Positions 35,965 to 42,726 of a stretch of 64,000 bases of DNA are shown one piece after another. The position numbers and the translations under genes are program-made. A model generated the notes under the pieces. It was given only the letters and a program-made list of their open reading frames with translations. It made no database searches and was not told where the DNA came from. Positions within the stretch are counted from its first letter, which is position 1. Each line of letters begins with the position of its first letter. Source of the DNA: Pseudomonas nitroreducens NBRC 12694 (lineage in GTDB: Bacteria; Pseudomonadota; Gammaproteobacteria; Pseudomonadales; Pseudomonadaceae). The DNA is taken from assembly GCF_002091755.1 (NCBI RefSeq), contig NZ_BDAI01000002.1, positions 620,001 through 684,000 on the forward strand, given 5' to 3'.

Positions 35965-36831
35965 CTATCCAGCCAGCGCCGCCAAAACCCCGCGTAGCCT
36001 TCCCAGCGTCGCCGGCGTGCACGCCTGCATCGGCTCGCGCACCTCGTTGGCAATCAATCCTTGCAGTGCCAGCGCGCCCTTGACGGCTGACGGATTGGGC
36101 TCAGCGAAAGCGGCCTGCATCCAGGGCAGCAAGCGGTAGAAAATGGCTCGGGCAGCGATGACATTTCCTTCCTCCATCTGCCGGAACATCTGCATGTAGA
36201 GCTCGGCACCCACATGGGCCGACGCCGAGATCGCGCCGGCACCGCCCAGGCACAGGTTGGAGAATATCTGCAGGTCCTCGCCTGTGAGCACGTCGACGTG
36301 TCCGTCGGCGATCAGCGCCATGGTGGTTTCAGGGTCACCGCCGCAGTCCTTGATCGCGGCAATGTTGGGATGGCGGACGATGCGGCGCAGCGTTTCGCGC
36401 TCGATGCGCACACCGGTGCGGTACGGAATGTCGTAGAGCACAACGGGCACGCTGGCTGCGTCGGCGATGGTGTGGAAGAAGGATTCCAGGCCGGCCTGTG
36501 ACGGACGAATGTAGTACGGCGCCGGCACCAGTACAGCAGCCACCGGGCGGCGCTGGATGTCCTCCAGGCAGGCCAGGAGCTCAGGCTGATTGTTGCCTGC
36601 CAACCCCATGATCACCTGCCGCGACGGCACCCATTGCAGTACCGCGTCGAGGATTTCCAGCTGCTCCGAGTGGCTCAAGGCGGCCGCCTCGCCGGTGGTG
36701 CCGCAGACGACGAAACCGCTGACGCCCTCCTCCAGCAGCTTCGCTACCAGACGCTGCAGGGCCGGAAAATCGACGGCGCCGCCACGAAAAGGCGTGGCCA
36801 GTGCCACCCAGATTCCACGAAAACTCGACAT
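35965..36831 (-). CDS. DapA-family aldolase (dihydrodipicolinate synthase paralog)
   Basis: A 288-residue TIM-barrel Schiff-base aldolase. Key residues of dihydrodipicolinate synthase are present: GTTGEAAAL (Thr44/45), Tyr133 in VLYDIPYRTG and the Schiff-base Lys161 in AAIKDCGGD. Length is standard (about 292). It stands alone next to the terminus rather than with lysine biosynthesis genes, so it may be a second DapA or a related pyruvate-dependent aldolase of catabolism. No dedicated regulator is adjacent. Confidence 0.85.
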   Translation of the reverse strand: MSSFRGIWVALATPFRGGAVDFPALQRLVAKLLEEGVSGFVVCGTTGEAAALSHSEQLEILDAVLQWVPSRQVIMGLAGNNQPELLACLEDIQRRPVAAVLVPAPYYIRPSQAGLESFFHTIADAASVPVVLYDIPYRTGVRIERETLRRIVRHPNIAAIKDCGGDPETTMALIADGHVDVLTGEDLQIFSNLCLGGAGAISASAHVGAELYMQMFRQMEEGNVIAARAIFYRLLPWMQAAFAEPNPSAVKGALALQGLIANEVREPMQACTPATLGRLRGVLAALAG

Positions 36832-37143
36832 GCAAAAAACTCCTGTTGGCTGACCGTCGGGTCGCCGTCAGGGAGGGTGCGGAAATCAAGCGGGAGGGAG
36901 GTTCGACCTTGCGCCTTGTGTCCTGTCAGCCCATCTGACGGGACAGCGCCCCGGTCAAATGAGCGACTGTTTCTTCGATTTCTTCGCAACGACGACGCAC
37001 GCGCCAGCCTGGGCAAGGAAGCCCGAAGCGGAAAGCGAATGATCGTGAGTGGGAAGCATGGAAATGCCGTTGCGCTAAATGTCTGACGGATACTGCTGAA
37101 GGAGCGAGGGAGCTGTCAACTCCCCCGCCCCGTTTCCATCGCA
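36832..37143. other. Intergenic region, no gene recognised
   Basis: 312 bp between two minus-strand genes. A short hairpin GGGAG-CTGTCAA-CTCCC at about 37106-37122 could attenuate transcription leaving the serine acetyltransferase gene; it has no T-run. Otherwise nothing is visible. Confidence 0.4.
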
Positions 37144-38097
37144 TCAATCCTTGCCGCAGCGACTCTCGTCGTGCTGCAGGCTGGCTTGGCTCACCTGGCT
37201 GCCTGGCGGCACGCTGCGAGTCAGCCAGACGTTGCCGCCGATGGTCGAGCCCTTGCCGATGGTGACGCGCCCCAGGATGGTGGCGCCGGCGTAGATGACC
37301 ACTTCGTCTTCGACGATCGGGTGGCGTGGTTCGCCCTTGTGCAACTGGCCGCTTTCGTCAGCGGTGAAGCGCTTCGCACCCAGGGTTACCGCCTGGTAGA
37401 TGCGCACCTGTTTGCCGATGATCGCGGTTTCTCCGATTACCACGCCGGTGCCATGGTCGATGAAGAAACTGCTGCCGATCTGCGCGCCGGGATGGATGTC
37501 GATGCCGGTGGCCGAGTGCGCCAGCTCCGAGATGATCCGGGCCAGCAATGGCAAGCCGGCGTTGTACAGGTGATGCGCAAGGCGGTGGTGGATAATCGCG
37601 ACGACGCCCGGGTAGCACAGCAGAACCTCGTCGACGCTGCGCGCGGCAGGGTCGCCCTGATAGGCGGCGAGCACGTCGGCATCCAGCAATTTGCGCATTT
37701 CCGGGAGCGCACGGGCGAAGTCGCGTACCAGCAGCACGGCATGCTCGTCGATCCGACCATCTACTACGTCACCGCGCTGCCGCGCGCTGTAGCGCAGTTC
37801 CAGGCGGGCCTGCACCAACAGTGCATTGAGGGCCGCGTCCAACGTATGGCCGACAAAGAAGTCTTCGCTTTCCTCGCGCAGGTCGTTCGGGCCGAGGCGC
37901 ATGGGAAACAATGCGCTCGCCAGGCGTTCGACCACTTCCTCGATGGAGTGCCGCGAAGGCAGTTCACGACCGCCCTGTTCCGGATGTCGCCCAGTGCGGG
38001 ATCGCCACTCGTTACGGGCTCCGCGCAGGTCCTCGACGATCTGCGCCAGTTGCCAGTTCACCGGGCCATTCTCGTTCAGTCGATTGGCGTCGTTCAT
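37144..38097 (-). CDS. Serine O-acetyltransferase, EpsC/SrpH type
   Basis: A 317-residue left-handed beta-helix acetyltransferase that makes O-acetylserine from serine and acetyl-CoA for cysteine synthesis. The N-terminal helical part has FPMRLGPNDLREESEDFFVGHTLD. The hexapeptide repeats run through GIDIHPGAQIGSSFFIDHGTGVVIGETAIIG with the catalytic His/Asp, then VRIYQAVTLGAKRF. It is longer than CysE (273) and of the type linked to sulfur-starvation genes. The start ATG 38097 has AAGGA upstream; GTG 38136 is possible. It is divergent from an SsuD-like gene, fitting a sulfur-supply pair. Confidence 0.87.
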   Translation of the reverse strand: MNDANRLNENGPVNWQLAQIVEDLRGARNEWRSRTGRHPEQGGRELPSRHSIEEVVERLASALFPMRLGPNDLREESEDFFVGHTLDAALNALLVQARLELRYSARQRGDVVDGRIDEHAVLLVRDFARALPEMRKLLDADVLAAYQGDPAARSVDEVLLCYPGVVAIIHHRLAHHLYNAGLPLLARIISELAHSATGIDIHPGAQIGSSFFIDHGTGVVIGETAIIGKQVRIYQAVTLGAKRFTADESGQLHKGEPRHPIVEDEVVIYAGATILGRVTIGKGSTIGGNVWLTRSVPPGSQVSQASLQHDESRCGKD

Positions 38098-38479
38098 CGC
38101 TTGCTGTGTTCCTTGGTATTCAGAGGCTTCGATCACGAATGCCTATCCTGATCGGTCGCGCCTCCGAGGACAAATCGCCGGAAGGCATAACCTAATGCCT
38201 TTTTCGCAGCGCCAAGTGCTGGCACAGCAACAGTCGATCAACAGCATTGCTGCCGCAGCAACACCTGCCCAGCGGCGAATCCCCCCGGAATCCGCGGGCC
38301 GCAGCGCTGGCACAAGCCTTGCTGCCCCGCAGGACCGCAGCGCAGCCGCTCTCGTACCTTCCCGCCTGAATCGAGCGCACCGACCGTGCCGGCTGCCGGG
38401 TCGCATTCCAATGAAGACTTGCCACGCGTGCACCGACAGGGCGACGCCCTACTTCGATGATGGCAACGAGGACACCCCT
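38098..38479. other. Divergent promoter region of the sulfur genes
   Basis: 382 bp between the serine acetyltransferase and SsuD-like genes. A CysB-type or sulfur-starvation promoter would be expected here, but I cannot identify a clear operator by eye. No gene is recognised. Confidence 0.45.
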
Positions 38480-39622
38480 ATGAGTCTGGATATTTTCTGG
38501 TTCCTGCCGACTTCCGGCGACACCCGCTACCTGGGTCATTCCGGCAGCGGCCGCCCGGCGACCAACGAGTACATGCGGCAGATCGCGGTCGCCGCCGACC
38601 AACTCGGTTACGACGGCCTGTTGATTCCCACGGGCAGCAGTTGCCTGGACCCCTGGGTCACTGCGGCCAGCCTGGTGCCGGTCACGCAGAGGATCAAGCT
38701 GCTGGTGGCGCTGCGCACCTCGCTGGGCAACCCGACAGCCTCCGCGCGCCAGGCCGCCTCCCTGGACCAGGCCAGTGGCGGTCGGCTGCTGCTCAACGTC
38801 GTCCCTGGCGGAGACAGCACTGAGTTGGAGGCGGATGGCGTTTTCCTCGGCCACGACGAACGCTACGCCGCCTCGGATGAATTCCTCACCATCTGGCGTC
38901 GCCTGCTGTCGGGCGAGACGGTGGACTTCGAAGGCCGGCACCTGAAGGTAAAGGGTGCGCAGAACTTCTTCCCTCCCGTGCAGAAGCCCTACCCGCCCCT
39001 GTACTTCGGTGGCTCCTCCCCTGCCGCCCATGAACTGGCCGCCAGGCATGTGGATGCCTACCTGACCTGGGGCGAGCCACCCGCCGCCGTGGCCGAGAAG
39101 ATTGCCGACGTGCGCGAACGAGCAGCGCGCCTGGGGCGCACGGTGAGATTCGGCGTGCGCTTGCATGTGATCGTGCGGGAAACCAACGAGAAGGCCTGGG
39201 CCGCCGCCGACGAACTGATCAGCCACCTGGATGACGCCACCATCGCGGCCGCGCAGTCGAACTACGCGAAGATGGATTCGGTCGGCCAGCAGCGCATGGC
39301 CGCGCTGCATGGTGGCGACCGCAACAAGCTGGAGGTTGCGCCAAACCTCTGGGCCGGCGTCGGCCTGGTCCGTGGCGGTGCCGGCACCGCACTGGTAGGC
39401 GACCCGCAAACCGTCGCGGCACGCCTGCTGGAATATGCCGCGCTGGGAGTCGACAGCTTCGTGCTGTCGGGCTACCCGCACCTGGAGGAAGCCTACCGAT
39501 TTGCCGAGCTGGTATTCCCGCTGCTGCCTGGCAAGGGGCGTGTAACGGTGGATGGCGTGCTCACCGGGGGCGCCTTCGACGTACGCGCCGGGCGCGAGGA
39601 GGCCAAGGACGCTGCCGCCTGA
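38480..39622 (+). CDS. ssuD: FMNH2-dependent alkanesulfonate monooxygenase
   Basis: A 380-residue bacterial-luciferase-fold monooxygenase that releases sulfite from alkanesulfonates using reduced flavin. It follows E. coli SsuD closely along the whole chain: SLDIFWFLPTSGDTRYLG, GYDGLLIPTGSSC, LYFGGSSPAAHELAARHVDAYLTWGEPP, FGVRLHVIVRETNEKAW and NLWAGVGLVRGGAGTALVGDP. The start ATG 38480 is behind GAGG. The usual partners (SsuE reductase, SsuABC importer) are not adjacent. A truncated ssuA-like tail lies 5 kb downstream, so the locus may be a reduced sulfonate cluster. Methanesulfonate-type MsuD is the alternative. Confidence 0.85.
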   Translation: MSLDIFWFLPTSGDTRYLGHSGSGRPATNEYMRQIAVAADQLGYDGLLIPTGSSCLDPWVTAASLVPVTQRIKLLVALRTSLGNPTASARQAASLDQASGGRLLLNVVPGGDSTELEADGVFLGHDERYAASDEFLTIWRRLLSGETVDFEGRHLKVKGAQNFFPPVQKPYPPLYFGGSSPAAHELAARHVDAYLTWGEPPAAVAEKIADVRERAARLGRTVRFGVRLHVIVRETNEKAWAAADELISHLDDATIAAAQSNYAKMDSVGQQRMAALHGGDRNKLEVAPNLWAGVGLVRGGAGTALVGDPQTVAARLLEYAALGVDSFVLSGYPHLEEAYRFAELVFPLLPGKGRVTVDGVLTGGAFDVRAGREEAKDAAA

Positions 39623-39730
39623 TCGGTCAGCTCAAGTGTCGGTCCGATGACCAGTATTGCCCCTGAGCGATCAGGGGCTACTCTTGTCAGCCATTCCACA
39701 GATCGACCCTGCCAGGGAAGTCGCACGACC

Positions 39731-39949
39731 ATGCAATGGCTGATCGAGTATCAACTCAACGGCAAGGACCGCCACCTGCTCATGCGCGCGCGGAGCATTC
39801 CCCATATCAAGGCGATCGCCTTCTCCATCTATGTTCGTGAATTCCCCGAGCAGCCCCGCCCGCTGCACTCCTCCGCCGAGGTCGAGTCCTGGCTGGGCGC
39901 CCGCGGCATTACCATCTGCGACGTCCGCCTGGTCTCGGCGCAGACCTGA
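39731..39949 (+). CDS. Small protein of unknown function (72 aa)
   Basis: MQWLIEYQLNGKDRHLLMRA then a helical middle (IPHIKAIAFSIYVREF) and a C-terminal strand ICDVRLVSAQT. It begins at ATG 39731 with GGGAAG upstream. Its YQLNG opening resembles that of two other small genes nearby (39959-40204 and 41417-41590), suggesting a family of diverged small domains; I do not recognise the family. It is convergent with the next gene, 9 bp away. Confidence 0.65.
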   Translation: MQWLIEYQLNGKDRHLLMRARSIPHIKAIAFSIYVREFPEQPRPLHSSAEVESWLGARGITICDVRLVSAQT

Positions 39950-39958
39950 GGCGGCGGC

Positions 39959-40204
39959 CTAGTCTCCCGCCCTGGCAACACGGTAGGTAACGTCCTGCAC
40001 GTTGTGGGCCTCCACATTGCGGCGGATGGTGTGGTAGCGCTTCTGGTAGCCGCGCAGATCGTGGATCGGGATGTGCAGATGGCGCGCCACGTGGCTCCAT
40101 GCCCGCGCTTCGCTCATGGATTCGTCCTCGGCTTCGAACTCGAATTCCCGCCCGTCTCGCACAAAGCAGACGTGATAACGCCTGGTCAGGGATTCGTCCT
40201 GCAT
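39959..40204 (-). CDS. Small protein of unknown function (81 aa)
   Basis: Starts at ATG 40204 with a strong GGAGG six bases upstream. The product MQDESLTRRYHVCFVRDGREFEFEAEDESMSEARAWSHVARHLHI looks like a beta hairpin followed by a helix. A tyrosine/arginine-rich middle (GYQKRYHTIRR) follows. It may be a small Pseudomonas-specific domain; function unknown. It sits in the cluster of short genes between dif and the phosphoribosyltransferase gene. Confidence 0.7.
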   Translation of the reverse strand: MQDESLTRRYHVCFVRDGREFEFEAEDESMSEARAWSHVARHLHIPIHDLRGYQKRYHTIRRNVEAHNVQDVTYRVARAGD

Positions 40205-40284
40205 GGTGCCTCCGGATTCTGGCTCTCTCCCAAGCACTGACCGGGCGACCGTAGCGGCGGTTCAAATCGATCGTTCGAGCTGGA

Positions 40285-40524
40285 TCAGTCCATGACCACC
40301 CATGAAATGGTGCCTCCCTCGCCGGACGCATGGTGCAGCACGAGATCGATGCGGTGGGCGGCGTGAAGCAGGGTTTCCGCGTCGTGTTCCAGCAACTGCG
40401 CCGCGGCCATCAGCGCCGATGCCGTGTCGGCAGTGCCGGCCTTGAGCGCGGCCTCGCGCAGCACCTGGACAACGCAGGTCTCGTTGAAAGCCGAGGCCAT
40501 TAGCACCTTCCGCAGTCGTTCCAC
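40285..40524 (-). CDS. Small helical protein, DUF3077-like (tentative)
   Basis: A 79-residue product from GTG 40524, with GGGAGG six bases upstream. The central helix TASALMAAAQLLEHDAETLLHAAHRIDL is reminiscent of the short Pseudomonas DUF3077 proteins, but I am not certain. No signal peptide or membrane segment. It is divergent from the AT-hook-like gene at 40695, so the promoter and palindrome module at 40598-40674 lies between them and could influence both. Confidence 0.6.
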   Translation of the reverse strand: MERLRKVLMASAFNETCVVQVLREAALKAGTADTASALMAAAQLLEHDAETLLHAAHRIDLVLHHASGEGGTISWVVMD

Positions 40525-40597
40525 GTCAGCCTCCCTTGGCCCTGTGCGCCTGTGAGGAATAGCTCCATTTGACCCAGTGCGTCGCCTCGGCCGACGA

Positions 40598-40626
40598 TTG
40601 GCGCGGCTTGCGAGCTCGGCTATTAT
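40598..40626 (+). promoter_or_regulatory. Probable sigma-70 promoter of the AT-hook-like gene
   Basis: -35 TTGGCG (40598-40603), 17-bp spacer, -10 TATTAT (40621-40626). The first palindrome of the module begins two bases after the -10 box and would cover the transcription start, the classical position for repression. Confidence 0.55.
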
Positions 40627-40627
40627 T

Positions 40628-40674
40628 GGTAACGCGTTACCATGAAGGGCAGATCAATACGGTAACGCGTTACC
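40628..40674. repeat. Paired palindrome module, copy 2 (GGTAACGCGTTACC x2, 33-bp spacing)
   Basis: Two perfect 14-bp palindromes GGTAACGCGTTACC at 40628-40641 and 40661-40674, separated by 19 bp, with the same 33-bp register as copy 1 at 35902. They fall between the -10 box and the start codon of the small basic protein gene at 40695. Thirty-three base pairs is about three helical turns, so two bound dimers would sit on nearly the same face. Confidence 0.85.
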
Positions 40675-40694
40675 AACCCCCTGACGAGGCCCGC

Positions 40695-40955
40695 ATGAAA
40701 GACGCCAAGGACAGAGCCACTCGCGACGCTTTCGAAGCCCCGAGCAAAGGCCGCCCCCGCAAGGAAGGCGCCATGACCAACGCCGAAAAGCAGGCCGCCT
40801 ACCGCAAGCGCCGCGCGGAATCCGGCGGCGGTGCGGTCATGCTCAACAACGAAGAAATCTGGCTGATCTGCCACGCCCTCGATGGCAAGGTCTGGGAGGC
40901 GGACGCCGAGCAGCGGCAGAAGCTCATCGGCCGGCTTCGCAAACGCGTGGTGTGA
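40695..40955 (+). CDS. Small basic protein with AT-hook-like motif, candidate ligand of the palindromes
   Basis: An 86-residue protein from ATG 40695, with GAGG six bases upstream. The N-terminus is charged and includes KGRPRKEG, which matches the core of an AT-hook (GRP flanked by basic residues). Next is TNAEKQAAYRKRRAESGGGAVMLNNEEIWLICHAL, which could be a ribbon-helix-helix (short strand plus helix). The C-terminus is helical and basic (RQKLIGRLRKRVV). Small DNA-binding proteins of this sort commonly repress themselves, and two perfect palindromes lie in its own promoter. That it binds them is inference. Family not recognised. Confidence 0.7.
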   Translation: MKDAKDRATRDAFEAPSKGRPRKEGAMTNAEKQAAYRKRRAESGGGAVMLNNEEIWLICHALDGKVWEADAEQRQKLIGRLRKRVV

Positions 40956-41125
40956 CGGGTGTGCCAGCAGGCGAACTCCGCTCGGTCGTGCTCCCCCATA
41001 TAACGAGCGGCCGCCCGATTCATGCCTGATCGTTCTTAAAATCAGTCGAACACCGCTGATCGATTTGTTTCGGATGAAGTGAATGCACCGCATTCGCCCA
41101 TTCACTTCCCACGGAGTAGTTCCCC

Positions 41126-41293
41126 ATGGCCGAACACAGAGGTGGTAAAGGCAACTTTGCGGAAGACCCCCAGCGGGCATCCGAGGCCGGCAGGAAAGGC
41201 GGCCAGCATAGCGGCGGCAATTTCAAGAATGACCCGGCGCGTGCATCCGAGGCGGGTCGCAAGGGAGGCCAGCGCAGCCGCGCTGATCACTGA
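41126..41293 (+). CDS. KGG-repeat stress protein (YciG/GsiB-like)
   Basis: A 55-residue hydrophilic protein with two KGG repeats: RGGKGNFAEDPQRASEAGRKGGQ and SGGNFKNDPARASEAGRKGGQ. Members are stress- or desiccation-induced and thought to be intrinsically disordered protectants. In P. aeruginosa a KGG protein is found close to katE, and here katE lies 12 kb away. The start ATG 41126 has GGAG nine bases upstream. A strong bidirectional terminator follows 60 bp later. Confidence 0.9.
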   Translation: MAEHRGGKGNFAEDPQRASEAGRKGGQHSGGNFKNDPARASEAGRKGGQRSRADH

Positions 41294-41352
41294 CCGGCAG
41301 AGGGTGGTCTCCGGCGCTCGCCGGCACGATGAATCCACCCTGCTCTCTTCAA

Positions 41353-41386
41353 CGAAAACGGCGCCCAGGGACGGGCGCCGTTTTCG
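41353..41386. terminator. Bidirectional rho-independent terminator
   Basis: A 14-bp perfect stem, CGAAAACGGCGCCC / GGGCGCCGTTTTCG, around the loop AGGGAC. The A-run on one side and T-run on the other let it serve the convergent KGG gene and the small minus-strand gene at 41417-41590. Confidence 0.9.
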
Positions 41387-41416
41387 CTGGCCGCCATCGG
41401 TGCGGCGGGCCCCCGG

Positions 41417-41590
41417 TCACTGAGTGCAGAGCACCTCGCTGACCTGGATATCGGAGCGCGAATCGCGCCCGATCGGCCCATGCAGTGCGCGGACGAATTG
41501 TTGCGCCTGCTGGCGGCTCAGGCTCTCCTGCACCAGCACAGTGCTCATGGGTTGGCCGTTGCGGCGGTAGCGGATCAGGTACGCGTGCAT
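41417..41590 (-). CDS. Small protein of unknown function (57 aa)
   Basis: MHAYLIRYRRNGQPMSTVLV, then LSRQQAQQFVRALHG, ending SEVLCTQ. The start ATG 41590 has GAGGAGA eight bases upstream, and the gene ends at a bidirectional terminator, both good evidence of expression. It resembles the opening of the 72-residue gene at 39731 (a YxxNG turn between strands, then a helix). Function unknown. Confidence 0.75.
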   Translation of the reverse strand: MHAYLIRYRRNGQPMSTVLVQESLSRQQAQQFVRALHGPIGRDSRSDIQVSEVLCTQ

Positions 41591-41782
41591 GGCGATCTCT
41601 CCTCGGTTGGCTGGTGGCAGACGAAACTCGCAGGAGCAACTATAGGCACAGCTCCGGCAAAGAGCGGGATCGGTACCGTTTCGGCATGGACCTGATACTG
41701 GGAGTCGCAATACTGGCAGTCGTTCAAGGTGTGTGGCAGACGCTCCCGATAGGGCCGTCCGCGCGCAATTCCTGAACCTTCG

Positions 41783-41817
41783 ATGGGGCTGCCGCTCACA
41801 ATTCACGGCAGCCCCAT
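41783..41817. other. Perfect 12-bp inverted repeat
   Basis: ATGGGGCTGCCG and CGGCAGCCCCAT around an 11-base loop. No T-run on either side, so it is a structured transcript end or operator rather than a canonical terminator. It lies just beyond the stop of a possible micro-gene on the minus strand, in a 377-bp stretch (41591-41967) with no large gene. Confidence 0.55.
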
Positions 41818-41823
41818 GCAGGC

Positions 41824-41931
41824 TCAGTCGGTACGAATCTGCCAGGCGCCATCGATTTCCGGCGGCTCGCAGTCGCAGCGAGGTCCGTCTGGCCCGGACC
41901 GGCAAACGCACCCGCAAATGGCGCCGGGCAC
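41824..41931 (-). CDS. Possible 35-residue cysteine-rich micro-protein
   Basis: Minus-strand frame from GTG 41931 reading PGAICGCVCRSGPDG, then PRCDCEPPEIDG, then AWQIRTD. Five cysteines in a CxCxC plus CxC pattern suggest a metal-binding micro-protein, and a perfect hairpin follows seven bases after the stop. Against it: no ribosome site is visible, no ATG, and it overlaps the region upstream of the plus-strand phosphoribosyltransferase gene. Not similar in detail to known Pseudomonas metallothionein as I recall it. Confidence 0.2.
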   Translation of the reverse strand: MPGAICGCVCRSGPDGPRCDCEPPEIDGAWQIRTD

Positions 41932-41967
41932 GGGCCAGGCTGCTGTGATTCGCGAAAGGAGGTTCAG

Positions 41968-42609
41968 ATGCCCTCAGTGCGATACACCAATCGTCGCCAT
42001 GCCGGCGTGGCGCTGGCGATGGTCCTGCGCGACATGCCGCTGGAAAACCCGCTGATCCTCGCTCTGCCCCGCGGTGGCGTGCCCGTCGCCAAGGAGGTCG
42101 CCCGAGCGCTGGGCGCGCCGCTGGATGTACTGCTGGTGCGCAAGATCGGCGCACCCGGCAACGAGGAGTACGCCCTGGGCGCCATTGTCGACGGCCCCGA
42201 GCCAAACTGGGTGGTGGACGAACAGATGCTCGAGCAGCTTGATCCGCCGCCGGAATGGTTTGAACAGCAGGTGCTGGAGCAGATCCGCGAACTGGAGCGG
42301 CGCCGTTTGCTGTACCGCGGCGCGAAGGCGCCAGCGCAACTCGAGGATCGCGACCTGATCGTCGTCGATGACGGCCTGGCGACTGGCAGCAGTGTGCGCG
42401 CCGCGCTCAAGTACCTGCGTGCACAGCACCCGCACAAGGTGGTGCTCGCCGTTCCGGTGGGCCCGGCGGAAACCGTGCAGAAGCTGCGTGACGAGGTGGA
42501 TACCCTGATCTGCCTGGACACGCCGTCACCGTTCCGCGCAGTGGGTGATCACTACCGGGACTTCCACCAACTCACTGACCAGGAAGTGATCGACCTGCTG
42601 GCCAAGTAG
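41968..42609 (+). CDS. Phosphoribosyltransferase family protein
   Basis: A 213-residue type I phosphoribosyltransferase-fold protein. The PRPP-binding loop DLIVVDDGLATGSSV is at about residues 129-143. PRGGVPVAKEVARALGAPLDVLLVRKIGAP and YALGAIVDG are typical of the uncharacterised group often annotated only as phosphoribosyltransferase. The ribosome site AAAGGAGG is close to perfect, five bases before ATG 41968, so expression is probably high. The reaction is unknown; members occur near stress genes. Confidence 0.88.
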   Translation: MPSVRYTNRRHAGVALAMVLRDMPLENPLILALPRGGVPVAKEVARALGAPLDVLLVRKIGAPGNEEYALGAIVDGPEPNWVVDEQMLEQLDPPPEWFEQQVLEQIRELERRRLLYRGAKAPAQLEDRDLIVVDDGLATGSSVRAALKYLRAQHPHKVVLAVPVGPAETVQKLRDEVDTLICLDTPSPFRAVGDHYRDFHQLTDQEVIDLLAK

Positions 42610-42625
42610 GCGCGCTTGAGCTTTT

Positions 42626-42705
42626 CGCAGGAGCGAGTCTGCTCGCGAACCGCTCGACTACGGAGCCGCCGGGATACTCGTTCACGAGCCGGCTCGCTCC
42701 TGCAG
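42626..42705. repeat. Inverted pair of REP elements
   Basis: GCAGGAGCGAGTCTGCTCGC (from 42627) and its inverse CACGAGCCGGCTCGCTCCTG (from 42683), about 30 bp apart, between the convergent phosphoribosyltransferase and LacI-type genes. Confidence 0.78.
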
Positions 42706-42726
42706 TGGATGGACAGGCTGAAGGGC

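Noticed and set aside
35902..40674. GTAACGCGTTAC palindromes as MatP matS sites
   Set aside because: The enterobacterial matS consensus GTGACRNYGTCAC differs in sequence and is single, not paired with 33-bp spacing. Any analogy is functional, not by homology.
35902..40674. Palindromes as operators of the LacI-type regulator at 42727
   Set aside because: LacI-family sites have a central CpG, as in TGTTAGCGCTAACA at 43856; GTAACGCGTTAC is centred on GpC. The better LacI site lies next to that gene.
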